From contig CM065652.1 of NCBI GenBank assembly GCA_033220425.1, forward strand, positions 4,092,001-4,156,000: a stretch of 64,000 nt of DNA. The letters are read 5' to 3'. This document shows positions 45,477 to 55,570 of the stretch, one piece after another. The notes beneath the pieces were generated by a model. It ran no database searches, was not told where the DNA came from, and saw only the letters and a program-made list of their open reading frames with translations. The position numbers and the translations under genes were made by a program. Positions within the stretch are counted from its first letter, which is position 1. Each line of letters opens with the position of its first letter. The stretch is from Lepraria neglecta. Its lineage: Eukaryota > Ascomycota > Lecanoromycetes > Lecanorales > Stereocaulaceae.

Positions 45477-47789
45477 ATGCCGTCCCTACGAACTCTCCTA
45501 GAGAGCACGCCGACGATAAACCTTCCCTCTTTGACCAAGCGCATAAACATAAAACTCAACAGCAGTAGTCCACCGGGACTGATCGCAGCGAGCCAGCTAG
45601 ACCCGTGGTCTCAGGCAGGGAAATATTCACTTGGTTGGGTGTACTTCTCAGTATTACTGCTGGTGCTCACAGGTGGAATACATTGGTATCATTACTGGAC
45701 AGATAAGATAAGAAGGGCTACATTCAAAGAGGAGATTGTAATAAAGTCTTCGAAGACATCATCGCCAGACACAGACTATGAGATGGTAAATCTTCCTACG
45801 AATTGCTCGTCACGGAAATTCTTCCCAAGCAATGGCGAGCTACCGGAGGAGTCTGTCCCGGACCTGCCGTCTTTCTCATTTGGACCTTTCAACAACGCCC
45901 TAGCCCTTGTGCGATTCATCTTCTATCGACCACTGCCGATCCTCCGATACAAGAAACGAGAGTTCCAGCTTCCAAGTCCAGGAGTCATCTTCATTGTCAC
46001 AGCAGCGACAGCATTCGTGACCCTCTACTCCTTCCTTCCGCACCCACTCTACTATGCCAGTATCGGCTATGGATCCCCACCGTTGGCTATACGTGCTGGG
46101 ATGATAGCGGTGGCGATGATGCCCTGGATCATAGGTCTCAGCGTGAAGGCCAATCTGATCACTCTGGTGACTGGAATTGGTCATGAACGTCTGAATGTGC
46201 TGCACAGATGGGCAGCTTATATCTTCCTGTTCCTCTCCTTGGTACACACGATACCTTTCTACGTCACTCCAGTCTGGGATGAAGGAGGCCTGAACACTTG
46301 GAAGAACTATTTCGGACTAGGATACTACCCATACGGCACTGGTTGGGCAGCTCTAGCGCCTGTGCTCGCCCTGACTGTGCATTCGCTGCCTTTTGTTCGC
46401 TCTTGGGCGTACGAAGTCTTTGTCGTTGCACACGTTCCTCTCTCTGTGGTCTTGCTCGGAATGCTCTTCTGGCATTGCCACAACTACCTTACATCGTGGA
46501 ACTACTTGTGGGCAACGGTGGCGATCTGGGTCCTCTCCTACTGCACCAGACTCTTCTACCTCAACTGGACCAACCCATTCCGAAAGAGCTCTTGGTTCTA
46601 TGGCGAGCCAGCCTCTATAACTCTTCTACCGGAGAACGCCGTGAAAGTTACAATAGCGACTCAGGTGAAATGGTCGCCAGGGCAGTACGTGTATCTGAGA
46701 ATGCCTAAGATCTCGTACATGCAGAACCATCCTTTCACAATTGCTTCATTATGCAGCGAGGATTTTCCATCCCAGTATGGCGAGCAATATCGAGACATGA
46801 CCCTGGTATTCCGTCCCTTCGGTGGCTTCACCAGGCAAGTCCTTGACCAAGCCGTCGCAGACCAGGCCCTACCCGAACCGCCGCTCTATAAAGCATTAAT
46901 TGATGGACCCTATGGTGGTATGCGCCGCGACCTTGCCTCCTTCGACACCGTTATCCTCTTCGCCGGTGGCAGTGGCATCACTGCCATAGTCTCGCAACTT
47001 CTCAACCTGATCAAGAAAATGCGTGACAGCAAAGCCGTCACGAAGCAAGTCCACCTCGTGTGGGCTCTCAAACGACCCGAAACAATGGAGTGGTTCAAAG
47101 AGGAAGTCCGCATTTGCAGAGAGTCTGCCCCACCAGAGACAGTGCATTGCCAATTCTTCATCACAGCCGCCAAGCGCATACTCCCTGGGCAACAACAATT
47201 CCCACCATCACCTTCTCGGCCACTACACGAACTCCTGCATAAGCAGGTGGACAAGGCATTCGATGGTATTGCCTCGAAGCGCAACAGTGCTATAATGCGA
47301 GACATCCGAGACGAAGCAGCAGGTGATCCTGAGAAGGAGAGCGAATTGCACGCTGAGCACGAAGACACCATCAATCCTCTGCCACACTCAACCTTCCTTC
47401 CTCCACCTAAGAAGGCAGTCAGAAAGCCCAGACCATCCCTCTCCATTCCGGTTCCATCCAACACTCTCCAAGTACCCGACACCAAGTCGAATTTCGACTT
47501 CGGTTTCCCCTCAACACCTACAATGCTGCAGAAGAACTTGATGCGCTTCGCCTTCATGCCATCAATTAATCCTAAGAAGAGCAGCTGGAGCACAGAATAT
47601 GGAAGACCAGATATACCATACATGCTGAAAGGATTCGAGCGGGAGATGGGCAAGAGGACATGCGTGTTCGTGTGTGGACCACCAAGCATGAGGATAGATG
47701 TGCAGAGAGTGGTAGCAGGCATGCAGAGGAAAATCTGGAGCAGTGATAGGGATGAGCTGTTCTTGCACACGGAGAATTACGCTATCTGA
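45477..47789 (+). CDS. Ferric-chelate reductase-like transmembrane protein, 770 residues
   Basis: Single-exon gene of the FRE/NOX family. The start is the first ATG, 45477, since the frame upstream of it offers only TTG. A ferric-reductase membrane domain has the bis-heme histidines in HRWAAYIFLFLSLVH and in HSLPFVRSWAYEVFVVAH. The FAD-binding domain has HPFTIAS, and the NADPH-binding part has GPYGG, GGSGITAI and the C-terminal VCGPPSM. A hydrophilic insert of about 130 residues splits the NAD-binding domain, common in fungal FRE proteins. It reduces Fe3+ or Cu2+ at the plasma membrane using cytosolic NADPH. No iron-regulator site (for example GATA-type) was verified. The ORF is fully intact, in contrast to its neighbours on both sides. 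Confidence 0.93.
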   Translation: MPSLRTLLESTPTINLPSLTKRINIKLNSSSPPGLIAASQLDPWSQAGKYSLGWVYFSVLLLVLTGGIHWYHYWTDKIRRATFKEEIVIKSSKTSSPDTDYEMVNLPTNCSSRKFFPSNGELPEESVPDLPSFSFGPFNNALALVRFIFYRPLPILRYKKREFQLPSPGVIFIVTAATAFVTLYSFLPHPLYYASIGYGSPPLAIRAGMIAVAMMPWIIGLSVKANLITLVTGIGHERLNVLHRWAAYIFLFLSLVHTIPFYVTPVWDEGGLNTWKNYFGLGYYPYGTGWAALAPVLALTVHSLPFVRSWAYEVFVVAHVPLSVVLLGMLFWHCHNYLTSWNYLWATVAIWVLSYCTRLFYLNWTNPFRKSSWFYGEPASITLLPENAVKVTIATQVKWSPGQYVYLRMPKISYMQNHPFTIASLCSEDFPSQYGEQYRDMTLVFRPFGGFTRQVLDQAVADQALPEPPLYKALIDGPYGGMRRDLASFDTVILFAGGSGITAIVSQLLNLIKKMRDSKAVTKQVHLVWALKRPETMEWFKEEVRICRESAPPETVHCQFFITAAKRILPGQQQFPPSPSRPLHELLHKQVDKAFDGIASKRNSAIMRDIRDEAAGDPEKESELHAEHEDTINPLPHSTFLPPPKKAVRKPRPSLSIPVPSNTLQVPDTKSNFDFGFPSTPTMLQKNLMRFAFMPSINPKKSSWSTEYGRPDIPYMLKGFEREMGKRTCVFVCGPPSMRIDVQRVVAGMQRKIWSSDRDELFLHTENYAI

Positions 47790-48120
47790 GAGATGCGCTC
47801 CGAAGAGATGATGGGATGTGAGCTGTATCATAGCGAGGAACGGAGGCTTGTGCATATGGGATGAAGGCGTTTTGGGAGAAGTCATTGTTTATTGTTCATC
47901 GTTCATACCCCCAAGATGATGCTACTCATCCATCTGTCTGTCTATTTACTCGCTATGCCGAGTGTGTTTCTTTCATTGTTATCTACTTGTCCAGCGACAA
48001 AGATATATATACATATATATAGATACCCCGAACTTGCAACAACACACCTCATGATTCCTGACTGACTAGGTAACACATCGCCGCTTTGCTCCAGCGCTAG
48101 CGACTATTTCAGCCATCTGC
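47790..48120. other. 3' region of ferric reductase gene
   Basis: No gene. Contains a TATATA-rich stretch at about 48005-48025 just before the low-complexity block. Confidence 0.45.
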
Positions 48121-48195
48121 CCCCATGCTCTCTCTCTCTGCTCTCTCTATGCTCCCCCCTGCTCCCTCCTGCTCCCTCCCTGCTCGCTCTCGCTG
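48121..48195 (+). repeat. CT-rich low-complexity block (GCTCCCTC-like)
   Basis: Degenerate tandem units of GCTCCCTCC and CTCTCT. Similar blocks occur at 50519-50616 and 59518-59632. Confidence 0.7.
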
Positions 48196-48261
48196 TTTTG
48201 TCCCGGCAATTTTAAGCGACGGAGGGGCGCGTCGGTTGATTTGGAAGGTGCGATTGCTTGG

Positions 48262-48379
48262 TTAGCTTAGTTAGCTTAGTTAGCTTAGTTAGCTTAGTTA
48301 GCTTAGTTAGCTTAGTTAGCTTAGTTAGCTTAGTTAGCTTAGTTAGCTTAGTTAGCTTAGTTAGCTTAGTTAGCTTAGT
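48262..48379 (+). repeat. Minisatellite, 9-bp unit TTAGCTTAG, about 13 copies
   Basis: Perfect head-to-tail repetition of TTAGCTTAG over about 118 bp. It is not a telomere repeat (no GGG), and it lies between two genes. Confidence 0.95.
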
Positions 48380-48723
48380 ATTTAGGTAGTGCCCCCTACC
48401 AGAAGAATTCATCCTTCCTTCTACCTACTCAGGTCCATCCAAGCTTGTTAAATTGGTTGGGAATTCTTCTAGTGAAGCTATCCCGAATTAGGTAAAGTCA
48501 CTCTCTTCTTGCAAGTACTCGTTGATAGGAGGAAACAGGCACTTGCTTAGCTAAGCACAAAAAAACCTTTAGTACCACTTTTTAGCTAGACAAAATTCAA
48601 CTAAGTTACACCATAAAAAGTCAGTCCAAATTTTCTTCATCGTATATATTCGGGGAATTATCACTTGGAGACAAAGACAAAGACAAAGGTCCTTCGGTCT
48701 GCCTTTTGTCCTTGCCAGAAGCG

Positions 48724-50115
48724 ATGGACTTCGGGATACATACTGGGTATGAAGGCTTCAATCCTCGTCAGCCTTCTGGCCAAGGTCCAGCCTTTCAGTC
48801 GTTCTCTAGAACCTCTTATTCTACTCCCTCGCCATTCCTGAAACTGCCGTCGCCACGAAAGATAACGCCACTAGGAGATATCCAGCGTGCACCTCTTCTG
48901 AAGCAAAATGTCTTACCAACTACCAGTCCTCCTATCGCGTCGAATCATCCAGCAACCCCTCCTGAAAGCCCACTCAAGATGTTGACGCCTTTAGACCTTA
49001 CAACATACGAGGCAAGACTTAAAGAGTGTGTCCTCGCCACCAAGGAACACAGAAAACAGAAGTTCATACCTTTCAATAGTGTGGAACGAGTACAAATGCC
49101 AGCAAGTTATTTTCGAAAACTGGATAAAGCTATTGGTGATGATGGACTTAATCTTCGGTATACTCTTTAGACCTTGATATGCAAATTATAATAGCTAACA
49201 TGACTTGTTCCAGCTGGCCATCTATCTCCTTCAACTCCCGAACTTCTACTGGGATTATTCAATGGATGCCCTCACCTGTTCACGAGACTCTTTCGTCTCC
49301 CTTCTATGGAAGCAATGACATTGCTACACAGGACCTTCGGTCTGAAGTAGCGGGGCAAATCGAGGTTGTGGGGAGTCAAAGAGTAGGAGCGGCCCTTGCA
49401 GGGGCTTACGACGGTACTAAGAAGGAACCAGACGTGCTGTTCAAGTACGGAGGACAAGATGATGACGTCTTATACACCGCTGTGGTTGAAATTGGTGTTA
49501 CAGAAACATACAAAGAACTTATTGACGACGTCAAGCTATGGATAGAAGGAAACAAGGATATGAGGACTGTGATTCTGATTAAAGTGGAGGAGAATCCTCC
49601 ATACTCTTCCCCTGCCCGTAAACTGGAAGATAATGAGGTCAAGGACCTTGGGTTCCCTGATTACAGATGTCTTAGGACTACTATGGTCAGTCTTAAAGAT
49701 CCAAACAACAGCTTTGGCCCGCTCCAGATAAACAATTTGGTTTGGGTTGGTGAGATGGGCGTATTTCTCGAGATATGGAAGAGAGATCCTGTAAACGGAG
49801 AGGCGAAGCAGCAGGGAACTCGATCAGTAAGCTGTACTTCTTTTCTTCTATTCAGCTATAATGTATACTAACTCGGTTTTATTATAGTATTTTGTTCCGG
49901 ATAATCCAACTACGGAGCTTGACCTTAAGTTGAGCGACTTCTACCCTCTCGATGCTACAGACGGGGGAAACACAAGGTTTCCATTGACCTTCGATCGGCT
50001 GAAGCTTCATTTGAAAAAAGCTCGTAAGGAGCTAGCAGTGGAGCGTTGTCATGACGTGCTTCTAGCAATTGCCAATCGTGAAGACAACGTTAAAGATAGA
50101 GATTATATTCCCTAG
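48724..50115 (+). CDS. Unrecognised 424-residue protein, possible PD-(D/E)XK-like fold
   Basis: Three exons (48724-49157, 49214-49826, 49888-50115) join in frame to 424 residues. The ATG at 48724 is the first Met of the frame. The first 90 residues are Pro/Ser-rich and probably disordered. The folded part begins with [23 protein letters not shown]. From about residue 200 there is [15 protein letters not shown] (Asp218), followed by [23 protein letters not shown] (Glu237) and [12 protein letters not shown] then E-x-G arrangement with flanking strands and helix is reminiscent of PD-(D/E)XK nuclease-like proteins, but the canonical Lys is Gly here. I therefore give the fold as an inference only. 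No transmembrane segment or signal peptide. All splice junctions are clean. Confidence 0.7.
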
Positions 50116-50493
50116 CAAGTTAAAATGACAAGAATGATGTCGAGTTCATTGCGTTTATCTGACGTATAATCATTAAACTTGTGGCATGCTATGACTACTT
50201 GGTGTACCTACCCATAGGGCCTCCTACGTCTCACACTACTGCGATTCCTGGGTGCCGGACCTGACAGAAGGTCCTTTGGCAGCCCAGGGCGTACCCGCAA
50301 ATTTGATTATGATCTCAGTGCGTTAGAAATCCTGAAGGAGAACGAGATCGCAAGTTGGCGTCGTGAATCTAGCTTGTGAAGGACTCCTAAAAAATCGACG
50401 GCAGACTTCCAGTGAGGGGTTTGAATCTAGGCAGCAGGGAGGCTGAAGCCGGGCAACGGTATCTACGATTGTTGTTAAAATAACGTGACCAGA
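50116..50493. other. Intergenic region
   Basis: About 380 bp, no gene seen, leading into the repeat at 50494. Confidence 0.5.
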
Positions 50494-50616
50494 TAGCCGG
50501 GTATGGGAGAGCCAATTCAGGCTCCCCGTGCTCCCTCGTGTTCCCTAGATGCTCCCTCTACTCCCTCATTGCTCCCTCGTGCTCGCCCCAATGCTCTCTC
50601 GGTGCTCCCTCTTTAA
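50494..50616 (+). repeat. Dispersed repeat with TGCTCCCTC units
   Basis: Starts with AGCCGGGTATGGGAGAGCCAATTCAGGCTCCC and continues with degenerate TGCTCCCTCG units. The lead sequence matches 59434-59465 (AGCCGGGTGGAGCAAGCCAGTTTAGGCTCCC). The block ends directly before the first recognisable codon of the MFS pseudogene. Confidence 0.7.
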
Positions 50617-52510
50617 CGGCCACCTTCGGTCATTAGGAGAACGGTCATCGTTATTGGTGTCGCTCTGGCGCTGTTTTGTGTGAGTTACCAATCAAACAAT
50701 TAAAAGGAAAACAAGAGACGAACAGGAAAGGAAATAGCGTACTGACACATATTTGTGTAGTTTGGCATCGACATGGTAAGTCTTCCTCGACCGCCACTCT
50801 CCCAGCCTTATTCCTCAAGGTCAGACCAGAAAATTCGATAAGAGAAGTTTGGGTACGCCACTGTAGTTAACAATTGCTGTTTCTTTCTAGACCATAATTG
50901 CAACTGCGATTCCCAAAATCACGGATCAATTCAGTGGTATCGAGCTCATAGGATGGTATGGTTCGTCGTTCTTTCTCGCCTTGGCTTGCTTTCAGCCTGT
51001 CTGGTAGGTAGACTCCTTCCTCGTCCCGATAACGCAGAACGCTCACGATGATTGCAGGGGCAAAGTCTACCAGTATTTCTCGCTCAAATACACCTTTATC
51101 ATTGCCGTTATCCTGTTTGAGATCGGCTCTCTTATTGCAGGTGTGTGCACAGCTCCCGACTGATGCTGAATCGTTTGGAAAGTCTCTGCGCAAGATCTGA
51201 CCATCGAATACCACCCACAGGTGTCGCACCTTCAAGTACCGTTCTCATTGTCGGCCGTGCCATTACCGGCATAGGAGGGACAGGGATCGCTACGGGCGGG
51301 TATGCCATTCTGACGGTCGTCGCAAGACCAGAATTACGACCTATCTTCACTGGCCTCGTGACTACTGTATACAGCATAGGAAACGTCATCGGACCGATCA
51401 TGGGAGGCGCATTCGCAGAGCACACCACGTGGCGCTGGTGTTTTTACGTCAATCTTCCCTTTGGTGGCACTGCGGGCGCAATAATCTTGTTGTTCTTCAG
51501 ATCTTCAAACCATGTTCGCCCAAAAGAGTTGGTCTCACTGAAAGAGAAGCTCTCGATTGGACTTCGTCGGCATCATCCTTGCATTGGGATCCCTCATTTG
51601 CTTCAGTCGAGCGCTGCAGGTCGGCGGTACCACAACACCGTGGACCTCGCCCCAAGTGATCGGTCTCTTCGTCGGCTTTGTCGGGCTGGCGCTTGCATTC
51701 GTCCTGTCGCAAAAGGTTCTCGGTGACCGTGCAATGATGGTGAGCAAGGTCCTCAGGATACGGATCGTCGCTATCGGCATGATCTACGGCTTCTTCCATG
51801 AAGGCGAGTTCTTCACCATCCTGTACGCGCTCCCCATCGACTTCCAGGCCGTCAGCGACGTATCGCCAGCGCAGGCAGGCGTACGCAATATCCCGCTCCT
51901 TGTGAGTTGCGGCATAGAATCCATTGCCGCAGGGCTACTCGTCTCGAAGTACAAGCACTTCGTACCCTTGATGGTCTGGGCGAGTGGCGGCGGCTGCATC
52001 GGCACCGGTCTGTTGTACATGCTCGACGTCACCTCCCCTTCTTCCCACTGGATAGGCTTCCAAATCCTCGCCGGTCTCGCATTCGGGACTGGGCTCCCTC
52101 TTGCCATCATCGCAGGCCAAGCCCATGTCACGAACGAGGACTTGCGGTCAGCGACAGCGATGCTGCTATGTAAGTTTCCATCACGCAACCATTGCATCCG
52201 TCCGAGCCTGACACTCTACAGTCTCCTTCAATGTTGGCTCTGCCCTAGCCCTGGCCGCCGCCCAATCCATTCTCGACAACTTACTTCTGACCAATCTGCC
52301 ACATTTAGCGCCCACCGTTGACCCCAAGCCGTCATCCAAGCGGGCGCGACCGAGATACGTGCCAGTTTTGCCGCGGATACTGTACCCGGCATCGTCGAGA
52401 CGTATCTGAGAGGGCTCCGTGCCGTGTACGTTATGGTCATTGTGCTCACTGGCGTTGCGGCACTGGCTGCTACGACGAACAGATGGAAGAAGTTGAGTCT
52501 GGAGAAATGA
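50617..52510 (+). pseudogene. MFS drug-efflux transporter (DHA14-like), pseudogene
   Basis: The recognisable protein starts without an ATG directly after the repeat: TVIVIGVALALFC, then a 15-nt exon FGIDM (50761-50775), then [14 protein letters not shown] from 50891. Further DHA14-type blocks are [33 protein letters not shown], the antiporter motif C-like [19 protein letters not shown] with [10 protein letters not shown], and a long second half. Splice sites are conserved, but the frame breaks near 51549-51557 before LDFVGIILA and near 52325-52330 in VDPKAVIQ. The 5' end with the start codon is missing or replaced by the repeat. Its position beside the isocyanide synthase gene suggests a former product exporter. 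Confidence 0.75.
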
Positions 52511-53134
52511 TATCAAGGATGTTCGGATAGAAGCAGGTGTACACTAGATCGCGAGTACTGTATAGATAAACTATATATGGATTAGAATGTACAACAATGG
52601 TGTTGGAGTCCCGAGGAGCTCAGCTCTTTGCAACACCATTGCAGGAAATATGGCATTGAACTATCTACTGCCGCTGGACGACTCCAGATTGGCTCCAATT
52701 TCCAATACGAGGCTGCAGCGTGACGAATCTGTCTTCAACCTTGGTTGCACAAGGGTCAGAACATTCTTGTATCAATATTCTGGTCATCTCAATTACCCAA
52801 CGCGATATTCTATGGTATACAGCAATCTTGAAGCCTCAGCGTCTTGGCCTAGATTTGGCGTATCCAAGATCAGGTGCCAAGGAATTCCGAAGAGTCTTGT
52901 CCACGCTAAATACATACATAAAGCAATATGTCGTAACTCCTAATTCTTCTCATCACTCGAGGCCTTCTCTACCGAATCTCTTGGGAAGCTCAAAACCAGC
53001 AAATCACTCACAGGGTCTAATTGCCCTTCAGATGTTTGCTACATAAGCACGGACTACGTAAGACGATGTACACCCTCAAGTGCAAGCCGCAGCCTATGTA
53101 GCAAGTTCCAACACAATGCGTGGCTCACAAAAAG
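52511..53134. other. Convergent spacer
   Basis: About 620 bp between the convergent transporter and isocyanide synthase genes. Plus-strand frames at 52587-53046 have no known similarity. Confidence 0.45.
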
Positions 53135-54612
53135 CTAAACACTCGTCATCATCGTCTCAGTCCTAACACCCTCCGTATTCAACGTAGCCATAATAACGTT
53201 AGTGCATGTCGACGAAGCCAACCACTCCTGCAGCCGCTTCGGCGCTAGATGGGGAAACTTGTTGAAGCACCTCGCCTCCGAATGCGTCGTCATGCCACAA
53301 TGCGGGCACGTCTTCTTCCCACTAACCTGATCCCCCTGCGTCATCGCCCCATTCGCCTTGTTCAGCTCATTCATGCCCACCTCTGCGAGTACGGTGGCAG
53401 AGCCGGACCGCTCGACGAAGAAATTGGGGCATCCGTCGCGGTGGACGAGCTGGTACTTGGGGTCGCTTTCAATGCCGCCTTTTGGGGCGCTGAGCAGGAT
53501 ACCGCCGGCGATGTAGGCGACGGCGTACATCCAGGGGGTGGTGAAGGTTGTGCTGGTGGGGAGGAGGCTAAGGGAGATTTTGTGCTCGCCTGTGGATTGG
53601 TGGATGGAGAGACGGAGGTGGGAGGGGAAGTTGCGCTTGATGGCTGCGGCGGAGGCCTGTGCGGTGCGTGAATTGCTAGTGTTGCGGTTTCTTAATATCA
53701 TTTGATATGACAGCTGGGGAGTGAGAATAGGGGGGACCTACGAAACCGCGTCTGATCATTTCGCGAGCGATGAACTTGACGTCGCGCTTGTACTGGTTGC
53801 TGCCGCGCAACTCGCTCTTGGGGAAGATGTAGCGCAGGCCGTTGAAGAGGAAGCGCGAGTGCCCGCAGTACGTCAGTCGGGTGTCTTCGTTCTCCTCGAT
53901 GAGTTTATGCACATCCAGGTCGTCCTTGCCGAACTGACTCAGCAGTGCGCGCCGGAAGTTTGTCGCGTTCGCGACGTATGTGACCTCGTCCAGCTTTTCG
54001 GGGAGGTCGATGGTGACGAGCTGTCTCAGGCGCGAGAACTCGATGTGCGGGAATCGCTTTGCGGCCATGGTTCTTAGTGCTTGTCCGTAGGCCCAGACGT
54101 CTTTATCTAGGATGGTAAGGAGGTCTGTGAGGGGAACAGCATGTTAGAGAGTTGGGAACTTTCTTTCAAGAAGAGCGGCTCGCGCCTACCGTTGTATACC
54201 AATCCATCCGAGACGATAAGGAGTTTGGCACCTGGGCTATAGATATTGCCAATCTCAGCGCACATGGTACTCATGTACTCCAACGCCGCTTCTTCCGCTC
54301 GATCAGGCAAGGATCCCAGGACCTTGTAGACCTTGTTGGCCGACTTGAAGGGGAACGCCGGCATGCACATTCGGATTGGCATGTCCATCTTGACGTAGTT
54401 GTCGATGATGTTCAAGAACTTGGGCGTTCCTTCGATCCGTTTGTCGTGGGCGTCGGCGGCTTTGGTGAGACGGAGTTTGTAAATGATGTTGAGGATCTTC
54501 GCCGACGTCGCCCTGAGTTGTCTTCGATCTCAGACTCGTGGCCCAGCTTGAGTGACCGTATCATGGTGGGCTGGTTCTCGTCTGAGAAGTCAGTGGCTTG
54601 GGGTATACCCAT
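53135..54612 (-). CDS. Isocyanide synthase (DIT1/PvcA domain), frame broken near N-terminus
   Basis: The exons are 54612-54190, 54124-53742 and 53656-53135. The protein carries the pyoverdine/dityrosine biosynthesis (DIT1/PvcA) domain: ILNIIYKLRLTKAAD, PAFPFKSANKVYKVLGSLPDRAEE, LLIVSDGLVYN, then DKDVWAYGQALRTMA, FIAREMIRRGF and RLSIHQSTGEHKISLSL. Enzymes of this family turn the amine of an amino acid (Tyr, Trp, Val) into an isonitrile. The start ATG 54612 opens one frame for about 35 codons, but the domain is read in another, and one base appears to be missing in GGG at about 54510. The rest is open to the stop at 53135. With one added base the protein would have about 442 residues. The lesion may be real or a sequencing error, so I call it a CDS with doubt. 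Confidence 0.8.
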
Positions 54613-55570
54613 ACTGTTTTAGCGCTCTTGATTGGACTGGGTTCAATGAACGAGCTCGATTGTGCTGAGTTGATAACGATGTTTGTGGGGAGTGAGGATA
54701 TAACGCGATGTAGGTTTTGCAGAATATGACAGATGTTCAAGCTCTCATTCACAGGGGAAAACCCAGTTAAACCGAGACGGCAGCACATAAAGAATGCAAG
54801 TGGCAGCGATATTTGCTAGGCATCCAAGTATATATTCGGCAGGATTCGTTACTCTGGTCACGGAGAGAATGCCTGACCTCTAGCCTTGCTGACTAAATAG
54901 CCAGCCGCTTCGGAGTGAGTATATGCTTATGAATGTCCTTTGGTCCGCTCACGTAATGGGAGGTGTGAGACAGGCCTTGCAATATGACAGCCGCGGAGGA
55001 ATCTGCCGACATTAAGGAAACGACACTCCTGAAACGACCGTTGATGCAAAGTCGAGAGCCTGTCTATTGATCGCTTGCAGACCGCCTAACGCTAGCTTCT
55101 GGATCTGATCTGGACATCCCAGACTCTAAATGATTTGAGATGAGCCGATGGATCTCACACAATCAAGAGAAATCTGCGATTAGTCAATTATGTGCAACAG
55201 TAGGTGGTACTGTGATACTGCTGAATATTATGCTGTGCTAATAGCGCTCTGCATACTTCTGGATTTTCTTTCTTGATATACAAATATAGATATCTAGTAT
55301 GTAGTAAATAGTTGATACACCTTTTAGAACCGCTATGCTGATTGAATCTATGCAATTGACAAGTTTTCGGATACTTCGTAAACGTAGGCCCCGTAGCTTA
55401 TTCAGCTCGAAAAGCAGAAGCAATTCTGTTCCGCATTGTCCAATTGGAAACGTGACTCGCATTCAAACAGAAGAGAATCATGTATTGTAGCTCCACGACC
55501 ATCCAAAAGGTGACGAATGTCCGTAGTCAGACACGCCGCGATCAGGGCTGATCTTCTACACGTCCAGCAT
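54613..55570. other. Promoter region of the isocyanide synthase gene
   Basis: About 960 bp between two genes on the same strand. No protein recognised. It would contain the control region of the synthase. Confidence 0.45.

Noticed and set aside
46910-47770. 286-codon open frame on the minus strand
   Set aside because: It is the antisense shadow of the NADPH-binding half of the ferric reductase gene.
48262-48379. Possible internal telomere repeat
   Set aside because: The unit TTAGCTTAG has no TTAGGG and is an ordinary minisatellite.
51784-52197. 137-codon minus-strand frame
   Set aside because: Antisense to the MFS transporter remnant.
53249-53671. 140-codon Gly-rich plus-strand frame
   Set aside because: Antisense to the last exon of the isocyanide synthase gene.
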